From: Nemertoderma westbladi
Lineage: Eukaryota > Xenacoelomorpha > Nemertodermatida > Nemertodermatidae
DNA: 64,000 nucleotides
Direction: 5' to 3'
Assembly (NCBI GenBank): GCA_032718475.1
Contig: JAUCBJ010007473.1
Coordinates: forward strand, 1 to 64,000
The notes under the pieces were generated by a model. It was not told the DNA's origin, ran no database searches, and saw only the letters and a program-made list of their open reading frames with translations. Shown here piece after piece: positions 44,870-56,435 of the stretch. Position numbers and translations under genes: made by a program. Numbering within the stretch: the first letter of the stretch is position 1; each line of letters begins with the position of its first letter.

Positions 44870-45598
44870 TCAACTGATGATATATCAGTTGATACCATAT
44901 TTTATGTTAGTAACACTGAACCTATATTAGGATCAATACAAAAGATAGTAGACAAACATACACCTATTCTAAGAACAGACATCAGGACCAAGCAACTCAT
45001 TGACTCTTATAAAATAGTAAATATTAACCGTAGGGCCCCTACGCTAAAGGGAATTTTAGCTCCATCCAGTTTAACATCAAAGCAGAAGAACCAGGCAAAT
45101 ACCACACATGCTGGATCTAAAAAATGTACAAGACAGAAATGTATACCATGTGAAGCGATAAAACCAACAAAACAATTCGGATTAAACTCGACCCGTTTGA
45201 AAACTAAATATGAAATTAAACAGCGCCTTACCTGTGATGACAAAGATATAATATATTTAGCAAAATGTAAAATATGTAACTTACAAGGAATCGGATCAAC
45301 AGAAACATTTAAACCAAGGCTATCACAATATAAGTGTAATATAAAGAATCATAAGCCACAAACGACTATAGAGAAACATTTTTTTAAAAATAAAAACCAT
45401 GATTTTTCGCATTTCGAAATAACACCCATTGAAAAGGTCCATTACAAAGGCAGGGGAAAGAAAGATCAGCGACGGGAGATCCGTACAAGGGAAGGATACT
45501 GGCAGTTCACCTTAAGAACAATCAAGCCATTTGGTCTCAACACTATAAATGAAGCGGTTTGCAATAATTTCGGCTTAGACGTATTTAATCCAGATTAG
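44870..45598 (+). pseudogene. Penelope-like element C-terminus with GIY-YIG-type domain
   Basis: Begins after a (TA)n run at about 44849-44868. It reads ILRTDIRTKQLIDSYKIVN, NRRAPTLKGILAPSSL, then a CTRQKCIPC cluster, and a GIY-YIG-like nuclease region (DDKDIIYLAKCKICNLQGIG), with FSHFEITPIEKVH and YWQFTLRTIKPFGLN following, to a stop at 45598. Order and spacing match the linker and endonuclease of Penelope-like elements. The reverse transcriptase is absent. The second signature tyrosine appears as glycine (QGIG), so the nuclease may be inactive. Confidence 0.75.
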
Positions 45599-46050
45599 AG
45601 AACTCATTATGTAGACTAATGTACTGTAGACGCTTAATTTTCATGGAAACTGTAATGAATTAGCTATTTATTTATTTAATTATTTAAATCACTTGAAAAA
45701 GAAATATTATATTATTTCGAAAGCTTGTGTAATTTCTTATAATTTTTATTTAACATGGTTGATCTTGGTTTCCTTACAATTATATTTATATATTTTATAT
45801 ATATATCAACTATATATATGAAACACATAACTATATGACAAATTATTATTACGATTTATATTGGAAAGGAGTATATTTGATATTAATAATCTGATTTATA
45901 TTTGATGAAAGTGATTACAATTTAAAATAGGTAGTAACTTTGTGTATGTATGCGATTTATTTGAAAGTGATATTGAATTAATAATATTGCATCGTAACTA
46001 GAGTTGAAACAAAGACTTTAACCTAACCATACATATAATGTACACGTAAG
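45599..46050. other. AT-rich interval with degenerate satellite-like words
   Basis: Contains scattered GATTTATATT and GAAAGTGATTA words that look like decayed units of the adjoining 29-bp array. No gene. Confidence 0.5.
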
Positions 46051-47219
46051 CTTTATATTTAAAGTAAATACGATTTATATTTGAAAGTAAATACCGATTT
46101 GAAAGTGAATACCCGTACGATTTATATTTGAAAATAATTACCAGTACAATTTATATTTGAAAGTGATTACCGGTATGATTTATATTTGAAGTGATTACCG
46201 GTTCAATTTATATTTGAAAGTGATTACCGGTACGATTTATATTTGAAGTGATTACCGGTTTGATTTATATTTGAGAGTGACTACCGGTTCGATTTATATT
46301 TGAAAGTGATTACCGGTTCGATTTATATTTGAAAGTGATTACCGGTTCGATTTATATTTGAAGTGATTACCGGTTCGATTTATATTTGAAGTGATTACCG
46401 GTTCGATTTATATTTGAAAGTGATTACCAGTTCGATTTATATTTGAAAGTGATTACCGGTTCGATTTATATTTGAAAGTGATTACCGGTTCGATTTATAT
46501 TTGAAGTGATTACGGGTTCGATTTATATTTGAAAGTGATTACCGGTTCGATTTATATTTGAAGTGATTACCGGTTCGATTTATATTTGAAAGTGATTACC
46601 GGTACGATTTATATTTGAAGTGATTACCGGTTTGATTTATATTTGAAAGTGATTACCGGTACGATTTATATTTGAAGTGATTACCGGTTTGATTTATATT
46701 TGAAAGTGATTACCGGTACGATTTATATTTGAAGTAATTACCAGTTCGATTTATATTTGAAAGTGACTACCGGTTTGATTTATATTTGAAAGTGATTACT
46801 GGTTCGATTTATATTTGAAAGTGATTACCGGTTCGATTTATATTTGAAAGTGATTACCGGTTCGATTTATATTTGAAGTGATTACCGGTTCGATTTATAT
46901 TTGAAAGTGATTACCGGTTCGATTTATATTTGAAGTGATTACCGGTTCGATTTATGTTTGAAAGTGATTACTGGTTCGATTTATATTTGAAAGTGAATAC
47001 CAGTTCAATTTATATTTGAAAGTGATTACCGGTTCGATTTATATTTGAAGTGATTACCGGTTCGATTTATATTTGAAAGTGATTACCGGTTCGATTTATA
47101 TTTGAAGTGATTACCGGTTCGATTTATATTTGAAAGTGATTACCGGTACGATTTATATTTGAAAGTGATTACTGGTACGATTTATTTATATTTGAAAGTT
47201 AATACGATTTATATTTGAC
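46051..47219. repeat. 27/29-bp satellite
   Basis: About 41 units of CGATTTATATTTGAAAGTGA then TTACCGGTT (29 bp), alternating with units lacking two bases (TTTGAAGTGATT, 27 bp). The long and short forms often alternate. Edge units are more diverged, as expected for an array homogenised in its middle. AT-rich with one conserved ACCGGT per unit. Confidence 0.95.
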
Positions 47220-47337
47220 AGTAGTAATATTGCCTCTGTGTGTATGTACTGTATATACAACTTATAATAGGTGCCAGTAATACCCATTCCGTTATTACTG
47301 CTACTACTACTCATTAATTATAAATTAAGGAGAGTGA

Positions 47338-47700
47338 TTGTGTTTAATTACTAACCCTTTTGGGATACTAGACCAGTACCCGGTTTTATTTAGTCCCCAT
47401 TATATTTCCTACTTATTTTGCAGTATGTTTGTACAGTTCGTACAGTTTGTAGGTCTATTTGGTATAGCTCTTGCAGCTTGTTTTTTATTTTTTTTCCCTT
47501 GCTTGTCTACCTACTATGTCAATCAATCCCACCACCCCCCCCCCCACCCCCAATCCCCTACCCGCCCCAGACTTACTTGTTACTTCTGCTACTCTAAATT
47601 TGGCCGCACCGATAAAACTTTCAATTGCTATTTATGTAATAATAATTTTCATTTTCCCTGTGGAACCCATCTAGCCCCCAGTAACGTCAGCGACTTATAA
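47338..47700 (+). pseudogene. LINE ORF1 zinc-finger (PHD-like) fragment
   Basis: After hydrophobic sequence (FVQFVQFVGLFGIALAACF) and a proline run the frame gives CYFCYSKFGRTDKTFNCYLC and NNNFHFPC, a C-C-C-C-H-C arrangement seen in PHD-type fingers of some CR1/L2-type ORF1 proteins. It ends SNVSDL at 47700, touching the tail of a minus-strand LINE. It has no ATG at its left end (the frame opens with TTG). Confidence 0.4.
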
Positions 47701-47853
47701 TAAATAATAATAATTGTTTATTCCAGGACCCCCAAGTTTCCCTGGTGTCCCATAACGTACATGGCCTATAGTTCTAGCATAAACCAAAAGTAGAGTAAAG
47801 TAATGTAGTAAGGAAACACAATTGTATGTACACGTAATAAATTAATAAGACCA

Positions 47854-49043
47854 TTATTCAGCCCAATTTCTTAAAACAGACATCCCCATGATTCTACTAT
47901 GGCAGCAAGTGGTCATAATAGTTGCCTGTACGAGGCTATTCGGGCAACTATATGCACGGCCTAAAAAAGACGTTATAGCCCCCGATCTAATATGAATAAA
48001 CTTTGGTAACCCCATGCTACCAAACATATACGAAGCACTGCACCCCCATGGAAATTTGAATAACCTCCTTGCTGTATTATTATACGCTACCCTAAACTTA
48101 TTACGCACCATGCTAGAATAATTTGACCTGGCCCACAGATAATTACAGTATACCTGGGTTCAAAAACTACGAAATAATTTAATTTTTACCGTAACCGAGC
48201 ACCCCCCGAATTTCCTAATTATAATATTTGCACGCCTATAAAAACTACGAAGTTGATTGTAAATATCAAAATCATCATCGGTAGAGCTACACAGGATGTG
48301 CCCTAAGTACTTTACCTCTGACACTACTTCAATATTAAGACCATTAATTGTAACCTGACCGACATCTGTATTCTTCGCACATTTTGGAAAATGAAATAAG
48401 CACTTGGTTTTCTTACAATTTACTTTTATACAATGTTCTAATGCGTACGATTCAAAAATATGAAGTAACTTTTGTAACCCATTAATCGAATTCGAACATA
48501 TCGCTAAGTCATCCGCGTACATTAAATTATTAATACGGACCCCTGACATTTGACACCCTATCCCCGAATTAGAAAGTTCCTTACTTAGGTCATCTATATA
48601 AACACTATACAGGTACGGCGATAATATCCCACCCTGTTTCGTACCATTTGAAACCTGAAAACTCTCTGATATGCACTCCCCCCATTTTACAAAAAGAACC
48701 TGTGATCTATACCACATACATAATACCCTAATATAAAATAACGGAACACCCCTATTTATCAGTTTCCGAAATAACTTTCGAAGGCTTTCGAACTGTCAAT
48801 AAAACAAACATACACAGCACTATCATTATCCAGGTAATACTGTACCATTTCTTTAAGTGTAAAAATACACAAATCAGTCCCTGAGCCTTTCTTAAAACCA
48901 AATTGTGAATCCGATGTAAATAACTTATCACAGAAATGTTCTAAGTAAACCAATTCTAATACTTTGCTATATACCGTAGAAATAGCGATACCCCTATAAT
49001 TATCGACGCTGGTTATGTCAGACGATTTGGAATGCAATACCAC
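47854..49043 (-). pseudogene. LINE reverse transcriptase and C-terminus, frameshifted
   Basis: Three frames in sequence. First, 49043-48759: VDNYRGIAISTVYSKVLE, SQFGFKKGSGTDLCIF, and motif A CFIDSSKAFE. Second, from about 48785: LINRGVPLFYIRVLCMWYRS, motif B GTKQGGILSPYLYSVYIDDL and motif C NLMYADDLAICSNS, then VSEVKYLGHILCSS. After a stop at 48160 a third frame (48111-47854) gives AYNNTARRLFKFPWGCSASY, the usual post-polymerase end. All catalytic aspartates survive, so decay is recent. Confidence 0.85.
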
Positions 49044-49122
49044 ATAAATTTAAACTTAAAAATTCAAAACACTGTTTTTCTGCCTCATACAAAAAACAAT
49101 TACTCTCCACTCTCCCATAAAC

Positions 49123-50934
49123 TTAACTAAACAGTTCTTCTCCAAAAAAATATAAAATTACAAAACTAATCCGAATACTGAATTTATCGTTAAAAAAAAT
49201 AAAAAAAAAAAAAAAACTCTCATATTCCTTTATTAAATTTAAACAATAAGTAATAAATATAATGTTTAACCTTGGCTTGAATGCTGCAATGCAGGAACCG
49301 ACACAAAAAAACTCCAGTACGTAACTACAATTAATGCTCATTAATAAATTGAATTCGATTGTAGAGTTGCTGCTGCGCCACCGTAGAGTCGCTTTACCCT
49401 TAACTAACTTATCTACAGCAAAAACAATTTCTATAGGTTTCACAATCATTTCTGCACTAAATTTAATATCTGATAAAGCACCTTCTACAAACTCTTTGTG
49501 AACATCTGCCTGCTTTGAGTTATATAAATTTTCAAATTTATTTTTAAAAAGGTTACACACATTTTCCTCACCTACGGCGTCACACACTTTATTTGATAAA
49601 GGAGTACTGGAACCGCTGAGCTTTCGGACATTCGACCAAAACTCTTTCTGATTGGTTGAGTAAACTGACTCAGCCAGCTTGTCACTTTTTATCTTAGCTA
49701 CATTTCGCCTAGCGTTCCGCATACTCCTTTTAAATTCAAGTTTGGTTTGCATATACTCATCAAATATATTACCTTGCCTGGGACACCCATTCGAGCGCCA
49801 CACGCGAAACATTAGCCTTGAATAATTATATCTATCTTTCAAATACTCATTCCAACCGGGAATGTTCTTACTATTATCTATACCAACACCACCGCGTCTA
49901 ATTGGAATGCATTGCGCTGCAGCATCTAGCATAGCTTTGGTGATATTGTTATGATAATTATCTACTAAACATTTATGTACCGTACACTTGCTATTGCGAC
50001 ATTGTAAGGCCGCTAATGGCACCACAATCTCTGACAACAATTTAGATAATGTCAACTCATATTGTTGACATTGAAGCGGTGTTGCTTTACTCCAATCAAA
50101 AACACGAACATTCGGGCTACTCGCAGCATGCGACGTGGTACCGGTTGTCTGGAAAAGAGTAGCCGGAACAGATATATTGCACGAAATCGGGGAATGATCA
50201 TCTACAGATAATTCATGATGAACATAAAAATTATTGATACACGGTAATAAGGAACCGGTACATACTGCATGGTCAAGCCACGAGCGAGACCCATGGGCGG
50301 CACTAACGTAAGTATCAGTACCTACTGGCAAATTCATTACATCACATAAATGCAAGTTACTATCACTGCACCAATCGGATACGTAAGTAAAAAATTCAGT
50401 GTTAATATCCGCATTAAAATCCCCAAAAACTAAACAATAATATGGTGTATTAGCACAGTCAGTGATTGCACTAATACGGCCAAGATAATCTAGAAATTCA
50501 GCCTCATTATCCTTACACTGATAGGGTAAGTATATATTGAGAAGCAAAATGTACTGATCATTGTGTAATTTAATTTTCACCCCCAAAATTCTGTTATCAT
50601 CATACTTCACACACTCTATGGCAGCTGCAATACTGCGCTTATATAGTATCGCGAGACCACCAAAAGGTCGCCCTCTCAGTAGTCCAGCGCTATAATCCAC
50701 AGGCGAAATACCTACGGCTAAGTAGCGGTTATCAATGCTCCCCAAAAAACTGAGATCCTGGACTGGGAGCATGTGCTCCTGTAAAATAATTATATCCTTC
50801 GATTGATTGCACAACTCCCTAATGGTGTTCATTGAATCTAGCGTCCTAACCGAATTACAATTATAAGATACAATATTCAAATTAGCCATTTTAAAAAAAA
50901 TAAGAAAATTAGAAACGAGAGAAAGCCGCCCCAA
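49123..50934 (-). pseudogene. LINE ORF2 N-terminal part: EEP endonuclease and linker
   Basis: The likely start is the ATG at about 50889 (MANLNIVSYNCNSVRT). Endonuclease motifs are in order: NIVSYNCNSVR, IIILQEHMLP, VFGDFNADIN, SRSWLDHAVCTGS and VDDHSPISC, so the catalytic Asn, Glu, Asp and His are all visible. A long helical linker follows (MRNARRNVAKIKSDKLAESV) with VDKLVKGKA at its end. After about 49420 the frame is wrong: the expected reverse transcriptase fingers are missing or shifted and a long hydrophobic tail to 49123 is an artefact. Confidence 0.85.
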
Positions 50935-51434
50935 TATTAGATTATTACAACAACATATCCATTGGGTAAGAAAGTGGAGGAGAGCCAGCCCGTCTCTTAA
51001 TTTTTTACTTTATATTACGCGATCAATTTTCACTCATCTCGTCATGAACCCAACATGTATGTAACCTTTTGTTAAATTTGTTGGCTATGCGTTTGCGGTT
51101 GTTTGGGCGGAGTGTGGTAGGCCTACACTTTTCACACTTAAATATTTTGGTTGTGAAATGTTACAGGGCATAGCGATCTGAGATATTTTATATATATTTT
51201 ATTATGAGAGGAAGAAGAACATATTTACATATAGAACGTTATTTACTATGTAACAAAATAATTGTTTTCGGGTTTAACTTGGAAGCCTCCCCAAATAGTT
51301 GATATACAATTATATTTAAAATTATTTCCATGGTCATGGTCATTCACCCGTCTTTAGTTAGAAATTTGTTTGCATGAAAGACAGTTTAGTTTTTACTGAT
51401 TTATTATCTCTTATCTGACTGGGGTAATAATAAA
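50917..51434 (-). repeat. Dispersed 520-bp repeat, copy 2
   Basis: Inverse of 25990-26510 with scattered changes. On the minus strand it ends CGGCTTTCTCTCGTT about 25 bp before the start codon of the LINE endonuclease ORF. Contains a TAGGCCTAC word. Confidence 0.7.
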
Positions 51435-52420
51435 GGATAGGATAAATGGAAGCAAAGTGTGACAGTAACAAATATTTCCCCGTCACCCTAGCATGTCTTA
51501 AGTATATGATATATCAAAGGGGGAAGTTTGGATTCACTGCATAAATGCAGTTCACCAAACTTCCCCCGAATGCACACTGTAACTTCCCCCTTCCCCCAAA
51601 TATCCACTGTTGAATTAATTTGAAGCGATATAATAAGTACAAAATTGTGCGAGTTTTTAATTGTGTGGTCCATTTGTTATTTGATCTCTATTTATTATTT
51701 AAAGTGCATTTAATATCACACTGGTTTTTAGAATATTATACTATACAACCTTATGTTTTATTAATTTACCCAATCGAAGCCTCATAAGGGCCGGTTATTT
51801 GTACGCATATCCCCTAATGCGCTCAGTAAGGTTCAAACAACATTAATATGAAAATAAAATATCTGCAAAGAAAATAACCCAATACTATATAATTTGACCT
51901 TATTAAAAAATTTGCACTTTTGCACACTTATTTGTACAAATGCACTTTAGCAGATCGTAATGGTGGCTCTTATTTAACAAACTTATGTTTATCCTCTACC
52001 GATCTACGATGGTGTATGATCAAGTGTCAGTCGCTAAAAGTGTCAAAAATCCAATTTAATAAATCTGGATTTGCGATTTTGGACCATATTCATGGACATT
52101 TTAAGTCACTTTATAGACATAAAAAGTTAAACAAATGTTACGATTATAGTTAGAAATCATTCCAAACTACATTTTAATCCAAAAAATAACATTCTACGAT
52201 GAATAGAACTGCAAATAATAGTGTTTGAAATATCGAAAAAATGTTCACTATTTAAGTGCATTTTGCACTAAATGCACATGCGTCTTTTCCCAAGTTTTAT
52301 CCTATTTCACACACTACAATCTATCCTCTATCCAATGAAAAAAGTTTCAGATTAAACGGCCCTGTAAAACCGAAGTTATTTATGTTTAAAAATAGTCACT
52401 CGAAAATTTCAAATTCTCTT
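51435..52420. other. No recognised gene
   Basis: AT-rich unique-looking sequence; a short near-palindrome of GGGGGAAGTTTGG and CCAAACTTCCCCC lies at about 51521-51568. No supported frame. Confidence 0.5.
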
Positions 52421-52493
52421 GGTCACATAGTCTAGTGGTTATCAATCACGTTAATGAAACCTAAGTTCGCGGGTTCGAAATCCAATATTGACC
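52421..52493 (+). other. Degenerate tRNA-like sequence (SINE head or tRNA relic)
   Basis: Exactly 73 bases long. It has an A-box-like TAGTCTAGTGG at 52428 and a B-box-like GGTTCGAAATC at 52472. Its ends GGTCACA and ATTGACC pair at five of seven positions. The T-stem pairs only partly and no D-stem or clear anticodon arm forms, so it is not a working tRNA gene. It abuts the LINE fragment that follows. Confidence 0.55.
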
Positions 52494-54645
52494 TGACCAA
52501 TCCATTCTTACCATGGAGTATCTGGAAGAGGGTGACATAGACGCCGCTTGTATGTCTCTCTCAAGGGCAATCACCGAATCAACGTCTTCCACAAAGCGCT
52601 TTTCCCACCACAAACCTTGGTTCGACAGTGAATGCAGGCAACTAAAGGGAGAGTTAATGGATGTATTCAGACGTAGTAGACATGACAATCAACTGGTCTA
52701 TTGGGGTTTACGCCGACGATATAATAATCTAGTGAAATCTAAGCGTGCGGGCTATGAACAGACTGAACTGAGTGAAAAAGTTAAAGATTCAAATATGAAC
52801 CCATGGTTACTGCATAAGTCAAGCAGTCATAGAGTTGCACCCATTGATGCCAATGTCATCGAAAAACATTTCAGTGAGTTGCTAGGGTCTCCAGGGCTTG
52901 GCCCACAAACCCTAGATACTCCAAAACCGGATGACAATGAACTATCAAAAGACGCATGGTACAACAGAGATTTTAAGGATGCAGAAGTTCGAAGCGTTAT
53001 CGAGGAAACACCTAACAAAAAAGCCAGTGGCCCAGATGGGATCTACTACGAACACTTAAAGCACCTGGGAATTTTATTAATTGTAACTCTATGCACATTA
53101 TTTAATCTATGTTTATCTGCTGGGAAATTACCCTCGGCTTGGAAAAACAGCATAATTAAGTTGCTTTACAAGGGCAGAGGTGGGTTAACGGATCCATCCA
53201 ACTACCGCGGCATTGCTCTCATATGTACTATGCTAAAAGTCTTAACATCAATCATAAACTCGAGGGTCTGCGAGTTTCTAAAAGAAAAAATACCTCCGGA
53301 ACAGTTTGGTTTCTCTAAAGGAAGGTCAACTCGTCAGGCGGTTTCTAAACTACTCTCTGCAATCTCGGGTCGGTCGGGTAACAAAATGTACGTACTTTTT
53401 GTAGACTTCACAAAGGCCTTTACATGGTCAACCGCTCTCTATTACTGGTAAAGTTATATAACTTCGGAATAAAAGGTAAACTCTTCAATTTAATTAAGAA
53501 CCTGCTCCAGAATTATATTATCGTCTTTGATGGTCTACGTTTCTCTAGATTTATTCAGCAGCTGCGAGGTATACTCCAAGGTGACTGCTTCTCGCCAACA
53601 TGTTTTATTTTATTCTTAGTAGACCTAGCAGATAGTCTCAGAGAAATTGGCAACGACCTATTGTTTATTTTTTACGCAGATGACCTTGTCATTTACTCTG
53701 AGAATCCTGAATTGATTAGAAGAGCACTGGATGTATTATATAATTGGTGTATTAAAAATGGAATGATTGTTAACATGAAGAAATCTAAGATGGTCAAATT
53801 TCGAAAAGCTGGTCGCATAGCCAACACAGACAAATTTTATTTTGGCAACTCATTGATAGAAATAGTGAATGAATACGAGTATCTGGGCTTGACTTTGCAG
53901 ACCTCACAATCCTTTTCTCAACATATTGCGGAGAAGAAACTGAATATTTTCAAGATTATTGGGAGTCTAACTAAATTACACTTAATGTCAGTCCGGTCTG
54001 GCATGATTATATTTCACGGTAAAATACTTCCCATTATGACATACTGTATACAAGAATTTGGTCCCTTTCTGAACTTGCGAAATTTAAAAGAAATCGACAA
54101 ATGTAAAGCCGCTTTTATCAAACGGCTGCTCAGGATACATACGTCATCATCAGCGACTTTAGCATTAAACTTAGTGGGAGAATCTACGTGTACCGACGAC
54201 ATTATCCGGAAATATCCCAACGCTTTTAACCCAGATGTATTTCAACAGTACAGACAATTTCGTGACGAGCGCCAACAGAACTTTATCGACGAAGGTTACA
54301 CCAGGGGCCCAGCTTTTCAGTCTTCCACGTGGCGTACAGCTGGACAGCGAAACCGACATGTAGTCACGAGGGCGACAGTCCACGGCTTCCATCACCGACT
54401 GTGTGGGACGGGGATAGGTTTCCACGAACCTGCCGATTCCTGCATCTGCCGGTATTGCAGTCTGAACTAACCGAACTGACTATCCGAACTGGCCAAGATG
54501 TGACATAATATATTACTGGGATACGCTATTATAAATTACTTTTATTGAGTTATATTAATTCTTATTTATATTTTATCAATTAATTATTAAATAAAACTTT
54601 TACCCCGACACGGGGTGTAGCTATAAAAAAAAAAAAAAAAAAAAT
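52494..54645 (+). mobile_element. 5'-truncated LINE with poly(A) tail
   Basis: Holds the linker, reverse transcriptase and C-terminus of a LINE ORF2, a 150-bp 3' UTR and a run of about 20 A at 54626-54645. The endonuclease is missing. The tRNA-like sequence lies directly at the 5' junction. Confidence 0.85.
52513..54470 (+). pseudogene. LINE reverse transcriptase ORF2 remnant, one frameshift
   Basis: The first frame (from 52513) has the linker, then KASGPDGIYYEHLK, DPSNYRGIALICTMLKVL, EQFGFSKGRSTRQAVSKL and motif A VLFVDFTKAF. Right after the motif A phenylalanine the reading shifts: the overlapping frame 53424-54470 continues with motif B LRGILQGDCFSPTCFILFLV, motif C FIFYADDLVIYSEN and a YLGLTL block. 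The C-terminus ends in a Cys/His cluster (HHRLCGTGIGFHEPADSC then ICRYC), likely a zinc knuckle. A single small indel between the two frames inactivates it; otherwise both are clean. Confidence 0.9.
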
Positions 54646-56162
54646 TTAAATTATTTTTATTTTTTCACTAAAATCGCTCTAACTTCGGTTCTGGTGGTCC
54701 AAATTCAATAAAATTGGTATATTCTTTGCCGTAATTTTTTTCTTAATCTTTTGAGAAGGGGTTATTTTTGGCCCCAAAAAAATTAAAAAAAAGGGCCAAA
54801 ATAACGCGATATTTTTCGACCCTTAAAATTCGTAATTTTAATTATATATGTTAAGATAAAAGATAGCGGAGTTAATTTGATGCTTTTTACCGGTACTTTT
54901 GGCGCAATACGCTAAATTATAATGGAATAGCGATTCGTTAAAAAAAAAAATTTTTCGTCCCTTTTTATAAATATTATATTTCACACGATCGCATGCCGCT
55001 CCAGTTTTATAATACCTCCGGCGCTGTAATTAACGCTGTTAGATAGATAATTTAACGCACTATAAGTCTGTGTAAACAAGTCTCCCGTAAGTTAAGTAGT
55101 TTTCGAGCTAGACGATTTCCCGCGAAGCAAGTTTGAAGCGCGAAATTATAATTTTGGCCCTCATTTTTTTAATATCATCCTTGGAGCAAAACCGATAGCA
55201 TATTTGAATTCCCCGTATGGATATTGACTGTATAGAATGTACCTTAACCAACTAAAGTTAAAAATAAAAAATTATTCGATAAAAACTAATTTACAAATTC
55301 TGGCCCTTTTTGGCCCCTATTGCCGACATATTTTTTGTACCCCCATTCGATAGGAACGTAGCCCCAATGGTCTTCTACGAGTTTCATAAAAGAATTAGTG
55401 GATTCCTACCCGCGTTGTCGAATTAAACATTTCGGAAATAAGTTTTCCAAAAAAGACGGACAAAAACGTACAAATTTACAGCCCCTTTTTCCACCCGAAA
55501 TTTTAATAAATATCTTACCCCCATTCGATACGAAGGTAGTAACACTCTTCCCCTTTCCAACCGCGTTACTTTCGTCCCCGTACGATTAATATTAGCCGAG
55601 TTATAGCGGATCCCGCAAAGTCATTTTGTCCGTTTTTTCAACTTTGACGGACATTTTCGGAAAAAAGGCGTGGTAATCTTTTTGAAAAAAAAACGAATTC
55701 ACTAATTAATCCCTTCTATCGTATCCCGGCGTCGGCTAAGCAATAACCTAGGGTTTTTTCGAGCCACTGTAGAGCGCCTTTCAAAAAAATTTTAAAATTG
55801 TCGAAAAATGACGGTTTTTTGTCCGCCGTGTCCGTCGAGGGGATAGATTTGCTAATGTTAGAGTTGCTAATATCTTAGAATTCCGAGCCGCTCCCCTGGT
55901 GAGAAAATAAAAAAATTTGGTCAGTTCCTTCATCGAAAAGTCCCCCAGAATCCCAAGTTAACCTATATAGTTAGCGATGGCCTGCGGCTTTAGGAGCGGC
56001 CGCGGTATTCACCTCCCTCATAGCGGCCGCGGCGGTGTTGCGTCAAATGGAGAAATATTTATCCCACCAAGGAAAAACCAATCATTATATACAATAACAC
56101 AATAAACAAACAATATATACAATAATTATACTATATCTTCGAATAGCACAGTTAGTTACGCA
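54646..56162. other. AT-rich interval, no recognised gene
   Basis: Long A and T runs, and a duplicated phrase ACCCCCATTCGATA near 55338 and 55518 with similar flanks. Two NotI-like GCGGCCGC words sit 33 bp apart near 55998-56031. No supported coding frame. Confidence 0.5.
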
Positions 56163-56411
56163 TTAGACGGGCGTCGGCGTCGTTACATTCACAGAATTAC
56201 CCGCGGTGCCGTTCGCCGGAAGAAACTCGGCTACCGGTTTGGCAGCTCCTCTCCAGTACCCTACAAAGGGCCTAATATGACTATACTTGGGCCAGTTATT
56301 ACCGTCGAGTAGTTGTTCCACCTCCTCGGACTTACATGTGATGACAAAGGAGCTAAACCCTTTCACCCTGCCACCTTCTTCATCTGTCTTTCCGATAGGA
56401 TCACAACTCAC
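56163..56411 (-). pseudogene. Possible LINE ORF1 C-terminal fragment
   Basis: Minus-strand frame with FSSFVITCKSEEVEQLLDGN, NWPKYSHIRPFVGYW and a Pro/Thr end. The pattern (F-V at a strand, then a helix, WP, and IR-F) resembles the end of gag-like ORF1 proteins of invertebrate LINEs. It lies back to back with the next plus-strand LINE. Weak call. Confidence 0.35.
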
Positions 56412-56435
56412 AGCAAACCCTAGAGTAGCTTCAAC

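Larger units (their letters stand above)
47697..50937 (-). mobile_element. Nearly full-length LINE, minus strand, with (TTA)n tail
   Basis: Minus-strand order: start near 50937, endonuclease ORF, reverse transcriptase with frameshifts, 3' UTR (GACACCAGGGAAACTTGGGG, then GTCCTGGAATAAACA) and tail (ATT)n at 47697-47712. The segment upstream (50917-51434) may be its 5' UTR because it is shared with 25990-26510. The clade is not certain; the tail and domain order suit I/R1/L1-like lineages. Confidence 0.85.

Noticed and set aside
49123-49420. Hydrophobic phenylalanine-rich C-terminus of the minus-strand LINE ORF
   Set aside because: Reading through an A-run after a frameshift; the real polymerase continues in other frames.
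52421-52493. Functional tRNA gene
   Set aside because: Length and box A fit, but acceptor and T stems have mismatches and no D stem or anticodon arm forms; kept only as tRNA-like.
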